From JAWUWD01 sp034112085 (GTDB lineage: Bacteria; Bacteroidota; Bacteroidia; Cytophagales; Cyclobacteriaceae): a stretch of 12,642 nt of DNA. The notes below the pieces were generated by a model, which ran no database searches, was not told where the DNA came from, and saw only the letters and a list, made by a program, of their open reading frames with translations. Positions 1 through 7,204 of this stretch are shown piece after piece. The position numbers and the translations under genes are program-made. Numbering within the stretch: the stretch's first letter is position 1; every line of letters begins with the position of its first letter. Where the stretch lies: NCBI GenBank assembly GCA_034112085.1, contig JAWUWD010000001.1:1-12642 (forward strand), in the 5' to 3' direction.

Positions 1-411
1 TGACTTCTTGAGTACTCTGGGGGTGATGTCAAACTCCTTGTAATCCAATAGTTCCTTAGCGAACATTGATACCTTGAACCCTCCAAAAAGATAGAGTTTG
101 AACAAGTCAACATAATGACCACTCACATCAAATCCTTCTAGAGCTACGAGTAACTCCCCTGCATATGAGGCATTCTCTTTGTCTTCAATAGCTTCGAAAA
201 GTGGTTCAAGTGCCATTCCATTGTCCTTGATTAGTCCAAGGGTCCTTGCTGCCATGATGCGCGATTCTGAATTCGAATGTTTGAGGAGTTTGATTAGCTC
301 TATAACAGTGTCTTCTGTTCCGATATGTCCTAAGGAATCTGATGCTTCGTAGGCATTGTCAGCAATTTCTCCAGAGAGTTGTTCAATCAATTCTGAAATA
401 TTCTTATCCAT
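1..411 (-). CDS. HEAT-repeat protein, C-terminal part outside the window
   Basis: The reading frame starts at an ATG (complement of 409-411) and runs without a stop to the left edge, giving 137 visible residues that begin MDKNISELIEQL. The visible part is built of short amphipathic helix pairs. One segment, around residues 30-60, reads like a HEAT repeat: IGTEDTVIELIKLL, then SNSESRIMAARTLGLI. HEAT repeats form alpha-solenoids that bind proteins and have no catalytic activity of their own. There is no signal peptide or membrane segment, so it is probably cytosolic. It lies 57 bp downstream of the minus-strand membrane protein gene and may be co-transcribed with it. The partner and function cannot be told. 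The assignment rests on repeat pattern only, and the true length is unknown. Confidence 0.7.
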   Translation of the reverse strand, partial: MDKNISELIEQLSGEIADNAYEASDSLGHIGTEDTVIELIKLLKHSNSESRIMAARTLGLIKDNGMALEPLFEAIEDKENASYAGELLVALEGFDVSGHYVDLFKLYLFGGFKVSMFAKELLDYKEFDITPRVLKKS

Positions 412-468
412 CTATTTAAAATTGTAATCTAAAAATATCTAAAACACATATGGGACTAACTCGAGATA

Positions 469-990
469 CTAAGCCATCAATTGATAATAAACATAGAATA
501 GTATTAGCCCAATAAGGGCTCCAACTCCCGCAAATAGCTGCTTTGTCTTGACAAACTTTTTGCTGGTATGATTGTCTGTACCTATAATCGAAATGAGTAG
601 TATGAGCTCTAGTAAACTATTGTAAAAGTAAACTGTATATTCAAGATAAGTCGGATAATATCTTCTAAATGGAGAGGTATAAAACAACGCGAAAAATACT
701 AGAATCACCATCAAAATGAATACAAGAAGTTCGATCCGCTGAGAATTGGCTTCTCTTTGTTCTTGCGCCACCTTCCTCATTTTAGAAGATAACTTAACAA
801 TCCTTACAAAGTGGTATAATCCATAGGACAGAAAGAGGCTGAGCAAGAACTGCAGGGCCAAGTGTACTTCAATGGTATTCAGTAAAATATCATACCTCAC
901 CTTATGGAGAATCACCATATATAGAGTGAGAAGTACAGAAGCTAGCTGTCCAACTCCCAACGCATAAGACTTAAATAATAGATTTTTCAA
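469..990 (-). CDS. Small five-helix integral membrane protein, unknown function
   Basis: This is a 173-residue protein of unrecognised family. Hydrophobic stretches lie at about residues 11-29, 44-64, 87-105, 117-136 and 151-171. A charged, basic, probably cytoplasmic linker (about 65-86, KLSSKMRKVAQEQREANSQR) separates helices 2 and 3, and a short polar loop TDNHTSKK precedes the last helix. The start is TTG at 990: an in-frame stop lies three codons upstream (TAG, complement of 997-999), and the next ATG, at residue 25, would cut away the first helix. A promoter-like site lies just upstream (1012-1042). No catalytic or binding motif is visible, so no function is proposed. The gene is divergent from the PadR/permease module and shares its intergenic region, but nothing shows that it belongs to it. 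Confidence 0.75.
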   Translation of the reverse strand: MKNLLFKSYALGVGQLASVLLTLYMVILHKVRYDILLNTIEVHLALQFLLSLFLSYGLYHFVRIVKLSSKMRKVAQEQREANSQRIELLVFILMVILVFFALFYTSPFRRYYPTYLEYTVYFYNSLLELILLISIIGTDNHTSKKFVKTKQLFAGVGALIGLILFYVYYQLMA

Positions 991-1011
991 ATTGTGCTAT
1001 AGTTTAGATCT

Positions 1012-1042
1012 CAAAATTAGCCACAGCGGATTTAGCAAACAA
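1012..1042 (-). promoter_or_regulatory. Bacteroidota-type promoter for the minus-strand membrane protein
   Basis: Read on the minus strand there is TTG (complement of 1040-1042), a 20-base spacer, and TAATTTTG (complement of 1012-1019). The latter is an exact match to the Bacteroidota -7 consensus TAnnTTTG. The start codon follows about 21 bases downstream, so the leader would be short. The match is by eye only. Confidence 0.55.
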
Positions 1043-1144
1043 GAAATCTTCCCGTCTCTAATAGTGTCTTTGTTAAAGAATATCTACGGGCCATCAATAT
1101 GCCATACGCGTTTGTAAAGTCTGAAAAATAAAATTAATTACATA

Positions 1145-1189
1145 ATTGTAGAACAAATCATTATTCACTCCGTATATTAGTTCTACAAT
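1145..1189 (+). promoter_or_regulatory. Inverted-repeat operator candidate upstream of PadR1
   Basis: ATTGTAGAAC (1145-1154) and GTTCTACAAT (1180-1189) are perfect 10-bp inverted repeats with a 25-bp spacer, their centres 35 bp apart. The right arm ends 10 bp before the regulator's ATG. A weak -7-like TATATTAG (1173-1180, one mismatch to TAnnTTTG) lies against the right arm, and TTG (1146-1148) lies in the left arm, though the 24-bp gap between them is long for a promoter. PadR proteins are usually dimeric repressors that bind inverted repeats in their own promoter, so this is most simply the autoregulatory site of PadR1. That function is inferred. Confidence 0.55.
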
Positions 1190-1199
1190 CCGGTAAGTA

Positions 1200-1526
1200 A
1201 TGAAAGAAACACGATTAGGTGAATTTGAAGAAGTCATCCTACTTTTGGTAGGAATCCTTGGCGAAGAGGCTTATGCTTTTAGAACAGCTGAGGAATTTGA
1301 AAGTCAAACTGGACGAGCAGTCTCTATTGGTGCTGTCCATTCAACTCTGAATAGACTCTCAGAAAAAGGTTTTTTAACCTCTGAAATGGGTAATCCCTCA
1401 GCAGAACGAGGTGGGCGTAGAAAACGAATCTATACCATAACCGCTCAAGGAAGCCGCATACTTTCTAATGCAAGAGATTTCAAAGTATCACTTTGGAGCC
1501 AATATCCTGGGTTTGCAAATGGATAG
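1200..1526 (+). CDS. PadR-family winged-helix transcriptional regulator (PadR1)
   Basis: This 108-residue protein is a short, single-domain PadR regulator. The PadR signature is clear: LGEFEEVILLLVGILGEEAY (residues 6-25) as the first helices, VSIGAVHSTLNRLSEKGFL (about 41-59) as the recognition helix region, and the beta-wing ERGGRRKRIYTITAQG (about 69-84). It lacks the long C-terminal dimerisation helices of full-length PadR. PadR proteins normally repress nearby transporter genes and release DNA on binding a ligand or after a signal. The stop codon overlaps the start of permease 1 by 8 bp (ATGGATAG), so the two are translationally coupled. The only ATG with a good family alignment is 1200, and an inverted repeat ends 10 bp upstream. 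The ligand is unknown. It is a paralogue of the regulator at 6878, sharing the LGEFEE start and RGGRRK wing. Confidence 0.92.
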   Translation: MKETRLGEFEEVILLLVGILGEEAYAFRTAEEFESQTGRAVSIGAVHSTLNRLSEKGFLTSEMGNPSAERGGRRKRIYTITAQGSRILSNARDFKVSLWSQYPGFANG

Positions 1527-4149
1527 GAAAAATCCCTCGCCTCCAATACTAGCCGAGCGATTTTTATGCTGGGTCTTAAATGATGAGCTGGCAGAAGAAG
1601 TCATCGGTGACTTGGAGGAAAAGTACTACCACTCACTAAAATCAAAAACAATAACACGTGCAAAACTCAACTATTGGTATCAGGTGTTCAATTACCTGCG
1701 GCCATTCGCACTCAGAATATTTAAGTCAAAAAACTCAAACCATTTCATCATGTATCAACACAATCTGAAAATTGCTCTTCGTCATCTTTTGAAAAACAAA
1801 GGGTATTCATTTATCAATGTCTTTAGTTTAACTGTAGGGATAGCTGCCTGCATGGCCATCTATTTATTCGTTGCTGATGAGCTAAGTTTTGATAGTTGGC
1901 ATTCTCAGAAAGAGCACATTTATCGCCTTGATGAAGTTCAAAACTTCACAGGCACGAAAGAGCAGAAAGTAGCATTGTCCATGGCAGGCATGGGACCTTG
2001 GATGCTTCGAGACTTTCCTGAAGTCACTAGCTACACTAGATATATGCGTGCTGGGAAAAGGCTTTTCATCAAAGATGAGAACAGGCATACTATTGACAAA
2101 ACATTCTATGTAGATTCCACTTTTTTTGAAATGTTTGATTTTTCGCTTATCGCTGGAGACAAATTAACGGCACTAGATGAACCTAATTCCATTCTCCTAA
2201 CAGAAGAGACTGCCCTTAAATTTTATGATGATTCAAATGATGCCCTTGGTAATACTATCACTATGGGTGATGACTTATTGAAAATAACTGGAATTCTAAA
2301 AAATATTCCTGAAAATTCTCACTTGCAATTTAATGGTTTGCTGACCATGACTTCAGTTACTAGCCAAGACCCTGAGTTCAATAATGGATTTGGAGGTAAC
2401 TTTCTAAATACCTACTTACTTCTAGAGTCTAATGTAGACACTGAAGGTCTAGAGGCAAAGTTTGATGAGTTCATGATTCGTCATACAGAAGATGAAGATA
2501 TAGTAGATAGTTATTCTCTCTTTTTACAGTCCCTGAAAAACGTTCATCTTGAGTCATCGGACATAGAGCATGATTATAATAATCATAGAAAATTTAATGG
2601 AGAGTACCTTAGCACTTTTGGCCTAATAGGTGTCTTCATTCTAATTATCGCTAGTATCAATTTCATGAACCTCTCTACCGCACGATCTTCCCAACGAGGG
2701 AAAGAAATAGGGGTGCGCAAAGCTGTTGGAGCACAAAAAATTCAGTTATTCAACCAATTTATATTAGAGTCAGTCTTACTTTCCATATTAGCATTGGTCC
2801 TTGCTTTCGCATTGAATCTCGTTAGTATCCCATGGCTTAATGGCCTCATAGGTAGGGAGCTTTCATTACTCCACTTCATTGACCAGCCTATTACCCTATT
2901 GATCATTATTTTAACAACACTTTCTTTGGGTGTGCTTGCTGGTCTATATCCTTCGCTATATATGACAGCAATCAATACAGTGAATGTACTTAAGGGAAAC
3001 AAAAAAGAAGACAGTAAGTCTGTATTCAGAAGTGTGCTTGTGGTCCTACAGTTCGGACTTGCGCTAGCAATGATTGTTAGCACATTCATCGTCTTACAGC
3101 AGCTCAACTTTATGAAAGATAAAGACGTAGGGTTCGATACAGAGCAGATCGTATTGATAGACATGAACCGTGATGTTAACAACAAATTCGAACTACTTAA
3201 AAATGATTTACTGAATTTAAGTTCAATATCAGGTGTGACAGCTTCTGGCCAACGCATTGGAAATAATTTTCACCAAGGGGGCTTCAAAGTGAAAATGGAT
3301 ACAGGAATATTCGACTTCACTCCTTCTAATCTGCATGTTGAATATGACTATTTTGATGTCTACGGAATAAAACTCAAAGAAGGACGAGCCTTCTCAAAGG
3401 AGTTTGCATCAGATGAAGGTCTTGCCTATGTCATCAATGAAAAACTGGTGCAAGAACTTGGTTTAAAAACGCCAATTGGAACTGCTGCCGCACACAGTTG
3501 GTACCCCGATGACTCTCTAGGAACTATCATTGGTGTTACCGAAGATTTCAATTTCAACTCTCTTCATCATAAGGTCAATACGCTTTCGATGTCTGTACAT
3601 TCCGATTGGGGATATAATGAAATGTCGATAAAAATAAAGGGAGATAATATTCAGAGGGCCCTAACGGATATCGAAAATATATGGGATCAACATATTGAAG
3701 AGTGGCCTTTTGATTATTTATTTCTAGATGAACATTTTGCAACACTCTATGAATCTGATAATCAAATGAGCTCAGTCGTTAGTATCATGACCGTATTATC
3801 AATTCTTATTGCTTGTATGGGATTATTTGGTCTATCCTCCATCATGGTTGTTCAAAAAATTAAAGAAATAGGCATTAGAAAAATATTGGGTGCTTCTGCA
3901 ATGCAGATCACTTATCTATTATCTAAAAGCTTTCTGGTTTTAGTCATGATCGCATTCCTCATAGCGAGTCCTATTACTTATTTTCTATTAGATGACTGGC
4001 TGCAAAATTTTGCTTTTCACGTGAATATTAGTGTTATCATCTTCCTCCTTGGCGCCATCCTTTCTTTAGTAATCGCCTTGCTCACCATTGGCTTTCACAC
4101 AATAAAAGCTTCGCATGGAAATCCTGTTGATGCGCTAAGATATCAATAG
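1519..4149 (+). CDS. MacB/FtsX-like ABC transporter permease with N-terminal prefix domain (permease 1)
   Basis: Counted from ATG 1519 the protein has 876 residues. An in-frame ATG at 1468 would add 17 residues lying inside PadR1; 1519 is preferred because MDRKNPSPPILAERFLCW aligns with the starts of the two paralogues. The order is: a soluble permease-prefix domain (about 1-75, with EEVIGDLEEKY); helix 1 (about 95-118); a periplasmic MacB-type domain; an FtsX domain with three helices (about 367-385, 415-437, 457-480) and the coupling motif KEIGVRKAVGA; helix 5 (about 505-527); a second periplasmic domain; and a second FtsX domain (helices about 752-776, 807-825, 834-860) with KEIGIRKILGAS. 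Both halves of the usual dimer are thus on one chain. Such proteins transmit ATP hydrolysis across the inner membrane in efflux or envelope-stress machines. No ATP-binding domain is present here or nearby. The substrate is unknown. Confidence 0.9.
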   Translation: MDRKNPSPPILAERFLCWVLNDELAEEVIGDLEEKYYHSLKSKTITRAKLNYWYQVFNYLRPFALRIFKSKNSNHFIMYQHNLKIALRHLLKNKGYSFINVFSLTVGIAACMAIYLFVADELSFDSWHSQKEHIYRLDEVQNFTGTKEQKVALSMAGMGPWMLRDFPEVTSYTRYMRAGKRLFIKDENRHTIDKTFYVDSTFFEMFDFSLIAGDKLTALDEPNSILLTEETALKFYDDSNDALGNTITMGDDLLKITGILKNIPENSHLQFNGLLTMTSVTSQDPEFNNGFGGNFLNTYLLLESNVDTEGLEAKFDEFMIRHTEDEDIVDSYSLFLQSLKNVHLESSDIEHDYNNHRKFNGEYLSTFGLIGVFILIIASINFMNLSTARSSQRGKEIGVRKAVGAQKIQLFNQFILESVLLSILALVLAFALNLVSIPWLNGLIGRELSLLHFIDQPITLLIIILTTLSLGVLAGLYPSLYMTAINTVNVLKGNKKEDSKSVFRSVLVVLQFGLALAMIVSTFIVLQQLNFMKDKDVGFDTEQIVLIDMNRDVNNKFELLKNDLLNLSSISGVTASGQRIGNNFHQGGFKVKMDTGIFDFTPSNLHVEYDYFDVYGIKLKEGRAFSKEFASDEGLAYVINEKLVQELGLKTPIGTAAAHSWYPDDSLGTIIGVTEDFNFNSLHHKVNTLSMSVHSDWGYNEMSIKIKGDNIQRALTDIENIWDQHIEEWPFDYLFLDEHFATLYESDNQMSSVVSIMTVLSILIACMGLFGLSSIMVVQKIKEIGIRKILGASAMQITYLLSKSFLVLVMIAFLIASPITYFLLDDWLQNFAFHVNISVIIFLLGAILSLVIALLTIGFHTIKASHGNPVDALRYQ

Positions 4150-4157
4150 AAAAAAGA

Positions 4158-6770
4158 TTGAAAAACAATAATTCCATACCACCAAAGGCAGCCGAGAGAT
4201 TTTTATGCTGGTTCTTAAATGACGACCTGGCTGAAGAAGTCATCGGTGACTTAGAAGAAAAATACTATTACTCACTTAAATCAAAAACGACAACCAAAGC
4301 AAAACTCAACTACTGGTATCAGGTATTCAATTACCTGCGACCATTTGCCTTCAAAAATTATCGGTCAAACTCAAACAACTACGCCATGTTCAGAAACTAT
4401 TTCAAAATCGGTTATCGCAATCTCAGTAAAAACAAAGGGTACTCATTCATCAATATCGGAGGACTAGCCATAGGCATGACCGTGGCAATACTTATCAGCC
4501 TCTGGGTAAATGATGAACTGTCCTACAATAAGTTTCACAATAATTATGACCGCATTGGACAGGTCCTATTTCATGCGGAGTACGATGGAAATTTGCAAAC
4601 TAATCAACAAGTCACTACCGGATTGGGTACTTATATCAAAGAAACTTATCCAAGTAAGTTCGAGCAAGTCGTAATGGTAAGAGCCCGATTAGAAGAAAAA
4701 CTATTCAGCTACAAAGAAGACCATTACATAGAAAATGGATATTACATCCAGCCAGAAGGACCCGAGATGCTCGGCCTAAAAATGTTGTCAGGTACAGCGA
4801 GTGGCCTTAACTCACTTACTTCGGTTTTGTTATCAAAATCATTGGCTAATAAAATTTTTGCTGATCAAGATCCGATTGGTGAATTGGTAAGGTTCAATGA
4901 GCAAGTAGATCTGGAAGTGACAGGTGTATATGAAGATCTTCCTAGTAACTCATTCCTAAGTGAAGCAGCCTACTTGGCCCCGCTAGATGTCTTCCTGTAT
5001 GGCTGGGCAGATCTCAATGTATGGGACAATCAGAACATGTTTATCTATGTCCAGCTCAGAGATGGTGTCCAATGGAGTGAAGCTTCTGCACTTATCAAAG
5101 ATGCTTATAATACGCATCGCGACCCTGGCCGAGAAGTCGAATTATTTGTTCACCCGATGAGTGAGTGGCATATTAATTCCAACTTTGAACATGGAGAACT
5201 GATCACTAGTAAACGTTTAGTGGTGATTTGGATGTATGCTGGAATTGCGTTTGCCGTATTACTATTAGCATGCGTCAATTTCATGAACCTAAGCACTGCT
5301 CGTTCAGAAAATAGAGCGAAAGAAATAGGCGTTCGAAAGAGTATGGGTTCAGCTAGGATTCAGTTGATCAATCAGTTTCTAAGTGAATCTATACTAGTGT
5401 CATTATTGGCCTTTATTATCTCGATAGTTACTGTTGCCCTTTCGTTGTCTTGGTTCAATGAAATAGCCGGGAAAGGAATGAGTATTCCTTGGAATGAGCC
5501 CCTACTATGGCTATTCGGTATAGGTTTTACACTTTTTACGGGCATACTTGCTGGTAGTTATCCAGCGTTATTCTTATCAGCATTCAACCCAGTGAAGTCA
5601 TTGAAAGGGTCTTTCAAAACTGGTAAATATGCCACACTACCCAGAAAGGTTTTGGTTGTCTTCCAATTTACCGTATCGATCACGTTGATTATTGGCACGG
5701 TCATTATTTATCAGCAAATCGAATTTGTCAAAGATCGGCCTGTTGGCTATATACGTGACGGACTCCTGATGATGCCGAAAACATCCTCAGACATCTATGG
5801 CAAATATGAGGTGTTAAAAAATGAGCTCATCAAAACTGGTGTGGTGGAGGCAATTGGAGAAGCCAACTATCCATTGACCAATACACTGGGAAACAACGGA
5901 GGTTTCAGCTGGGAAGGATCCAATCCTGAAAATAATATTTCTTTTAATACTATCAGAATCAATCATGACTATGGCGAGGCCATCGGGTGGGAAGTGATCG
6001 CTGGTCGGGACTTCTCCAGAGAAAATAAAGTCGACAACACTTCTGTGGTCATTACAGAATCTGCTATGAAAAAAATGGGTTTGCAAAACCCCATAGGCAT
6101 GGCCTTACACAGTAAGCAGGACTACTGGGGATCTCCTCAATTTACCATCATTGGTGTAGTGAGTGACCTTATCAAAGGTGATCCGTTTGAATCCAGCTAT
6201 CCAGCGATTATGTTCCTGAGTGAAAGGGAAATGAGGTGGCAATTTATTAGAATTAAGAAAGACTACCCACAAGGTGAAGCTGTGAGTAAAATAGAAAATG
6301 TCTATCGTGACATAGTCCCAAGTGCATATACCGACTTTAAGGTCATGCAAGATGAGTACGCCTACAAATTCAAGTCAGAAGAACAAATTAGTCAATTAGC
6401 TGCTTTCTTTTCTATTCTCGCAATTCTGATTAGCTGTCTCGGATTGTTTGGTTTGGCAGCATATGTCACAGAAAGACGCGCCAAAGAAATTGGCATTAGA
6501 AAAGTGTTAGGAGCATCTATTAATAATATTTGGCAGCTGTTGACCAAAGACTTTGTAATACTGGTTCTATTATCTTCAATGTTCGCTGCTCCGATAGCTT
6601 ACTACTCGTTGACCAATTTTTTGAGTAAGTATGAATATCGCATGGATATTTCTCTTTGGATATTTGCCTATGCTTGTATTGGTGCTCTGATTATCACATT
6701 AGTGACCGTGAGCTATCAAGCAATCAAATCAGCTATTACCAACCCCGTAGATTCTTTGCGCTCAGAATAA
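4158..6770 (+). CDS. MacB/FtsX-like ABC transporter permease with prefix domain (permease 2)
   Basis: This 870-residue paralogue lies 8 bp after permease 1 and is clearly in the same operon. The start is TTG at 4158, behind an A/G-rich stretch. No ATG lies between the previous stop and the conserved AERFLCW segment, so an unusual start is required. The layout is the same as its neighbour: prefix domain (about 1-75), helix 1, periplasmic domain, FtsX domain with KEIGVRKSMGS, helix 5, second periplasmic domain, and FtsX domain with RRAKEIGIRKVLGAS near the C-terminus. The prefix differs from that of permease 1 at only 5 of 53 residues (AERFLCW to LRPFA), while the next 45 residues agree at only about half of positions. 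From the second periplasmic domain on (FSWEG, AGRDFS, CLGLFGLAAYVTERR) it resembles permease 3 instead. It may act with permease 1 as a heteromer; no ATPase is encoded here. Confidence 0.9.
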   Translation: MKNNNSIPPKAAERFLCWFLNDDLAEEVIGDLEEKYYYSLKSKTTTKAKLNYWYQVFNYLRPFAFKNYRSNSNNYAMFRNYFKIGYRNLSKNKGYSFINIGGLAIGMTVAILISLWVNDELSYNKFHNNYDRIGQVLFHAEYDGNLQTNQQVTTGLGTYIKETYPSKFEQVVMVRARLEEKLFSYKEDHYIENGYYIQPEGPEMLGLKMLSGTASGLNSLTSVLLSKSLANKIFADQDPIGELVRFNEQVDLEVTGVYEDLPSNSFLSEAAYLAPLDVFLYGWADLNVWDNQNMFIYVQLRDGVQWSEASALIKDAYNTHRDPGREVELFVHPMSEWHINSNFEHGELITSKRLVVIWMYAGIAFAVLLLACVNFMNLSTARSENRAKEIGVRKSMGSARIQLINQFLSESILVSLLAFIISIVTVALSLSWFNEIAGKGMSIPWNEPLLWLFGIGFTLFTGILAGSYPALFLSAFNPVKSLKGSFKTGKYATLPRKVLVVFQFTVSITLIIGTVIIYQQIEFVKDRPVGYIRDGLLMMPKTSSDIYGKYEVLKNELIKTGVVEAIGEANYPLTNTLGNNGGFSWEGSNPENNISFNTIRINHDYGEAIGWEVIAGRDFSRENKVDNTSVVITESAMKKMGLQNPIGMALHSKQDYWGSPQFTIIGVVSDLIKGDPFESSYPAIMFLSEREMRWQFIRIKKDYPQGEAVSKIENVYRDIVPSAYTDFKVMQDEYAYKFKSEEQISQLAAFFSILAILISCLGLFGLAAYVTERRAKEIGIRKVLGASINNIWQLLTKDFVILVLLSSMFAAPIAYYSLTNFLSKYEYRMDISLWIFAYACIGALIITLVTVSYQAIKSAITNPVDSLRSE

Positions 6771-6779
6771 CAGCTAAAA

Positions 6780-6818
6780 GCCTCTACTCAGAAGTAGTCG
6801 GGGTATTTTTATTTATTT
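6780..6818 (+). terminator. Possible weak terminator after permease 2
   Basis: CTACT (6784-6788) pairs with AGTAG (6793-6797) around a CAGA loop. CC (6781-6782) can pair with GG (6800-6801) across an internal loop. A T-rich run follows from 6804. The stem is short and the T-run merges into the left arm of the long palindrome, so the two structures may work together. Called by eye. Confidence 0.35.
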
Positions 6819-6875
6819 ACTTAACAATTGTGAAACTAATATATTATGTTCACGTTTGTTAAGTAAATAAATAAA
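6808..6875 (+). promoter_or_regulatory. 68-bp near-perfect palindrome, probable PadR2 operator
   Basis: The segment is symmetric about 6841.5. The outer arms 6808-6827 and 6856-6875 pair perfectly over 20 bp; inner GTGAA (6830-6834) pairs with TTCAC (6849-6853); and TAATATATTA (6837-6846) is itself palindromic. By count 30 of 34 base pairs match. The half-sites CTTAACAA (6820-6827) and TTGTTAAG (6856-6863) have centres 36 bp apart, almost the same as the 35 bp seen before PadR1. The right arm ends two bases before the PadR2 ATG. An operator is most likely; as RNA it would also form a strong hairpin and could block read-through from permease 2 or hide the PadR2 start. Confidence 0.7.
6828..6858 (+). 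promoter_or_regulatory. Promoter candidate for PadR2/permease 3
   Basis: TTG (6828-6830), a 20-base spacer and CACGTTTG (6851-6858, one mismatch to TAnnTTTG) fit the Bacteroidota promoter pattern. The site lies wholly inside the palindrome, so a protein bound there would exclude RNA polymerase. Confidence 0.45.
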
Positions 6876-6877
6876 TT

Positions 6878-7204
6878 ATGAAAGTACCTTCGCTTGGCGA
6901 ATTTGAGGAACTCGTCCTCCTCATGGTAGCCGCACAACACGATGAAGCCTATGGAGTCTCTATTCTAGAAAGCCTTGAAAAGCAGCTCAATAAAAAAGTG
7001 AATGTTAGCGCTATTCATGTAGCACTGAAACGTATGGTAGAAAAGGGATTCGTAACGTCTAGGTTCGGTGGCATTACTGCAGACCGTGGTGGCCGAAGAA
7101 AGAAGTTCTACGTCATCACAGCTTTTGGCAAGCAGGCACTAGATCAGCAATACTCGATACGAACTGATCTTTACCAACAAATACCAAAAATCTCATTCAA
7201 TTGA
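6878..7204 (+). CDS. PadR-family winged-helix transcriptional regulator (PadR2)
   Basis: This 108-residue PadR protein is equal in length to PadR1. It shows LGEFEELVLLMVAAQHDEAY (6-25), the recognition region VNVSAIHVALKRMVEKGFV (about 41-59) and the basic wing DRGGRRKKFYVITAFG (about 69-84), then a short tail with no dimerisation domain. The ATG at 6878 follows the long palindrome directly. The stop TGA overlaps the TTG start of permease 3 by 4 bp (TTGA), so the two proteins are translationally coupled and probably made in fixed ratio. The expected role is ligand- or signal-relieved repression of its own operon. The recognition helix differs from PadR1 (SAIHVALKRM against GAVHSTLNRL), in line with the different half-site sequences. 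The inducer is unknown. Confidence 0.92.
   Translation: MKVPSLGEFEELVLLMVAAQHDEAYGVSILESLEKQLNKKVNVSAIHVALKRMVEKGFVTSRFGGITADRGGRRKKFYVITAFGKQALDQQYSIRTDLYQQIPKISFN

Noticed and set aside
1468..1518. Upstream start for permease 1 adding 17 residues
   Set aside because: The extra segment lies in PadR1 and is absent from both paralogues. The ATG at 1519 aligns with their starts.
2742..3257. 171-codon open frame on the minus strand inside permease 1
   Set aside because: It is antisense to a well-conserved membrane and periplasmic region. It is rich in Ser/Thr/Asn without domain pattern, so it is a shadow of the real gene.
6656..6862. Open frame of 68 codons on the plus strand across the end of permease 2
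   Set aside because: It lies mostly in another frame of permease 2 and runs into the palindrome. There is no start signal or recognisable protein features.
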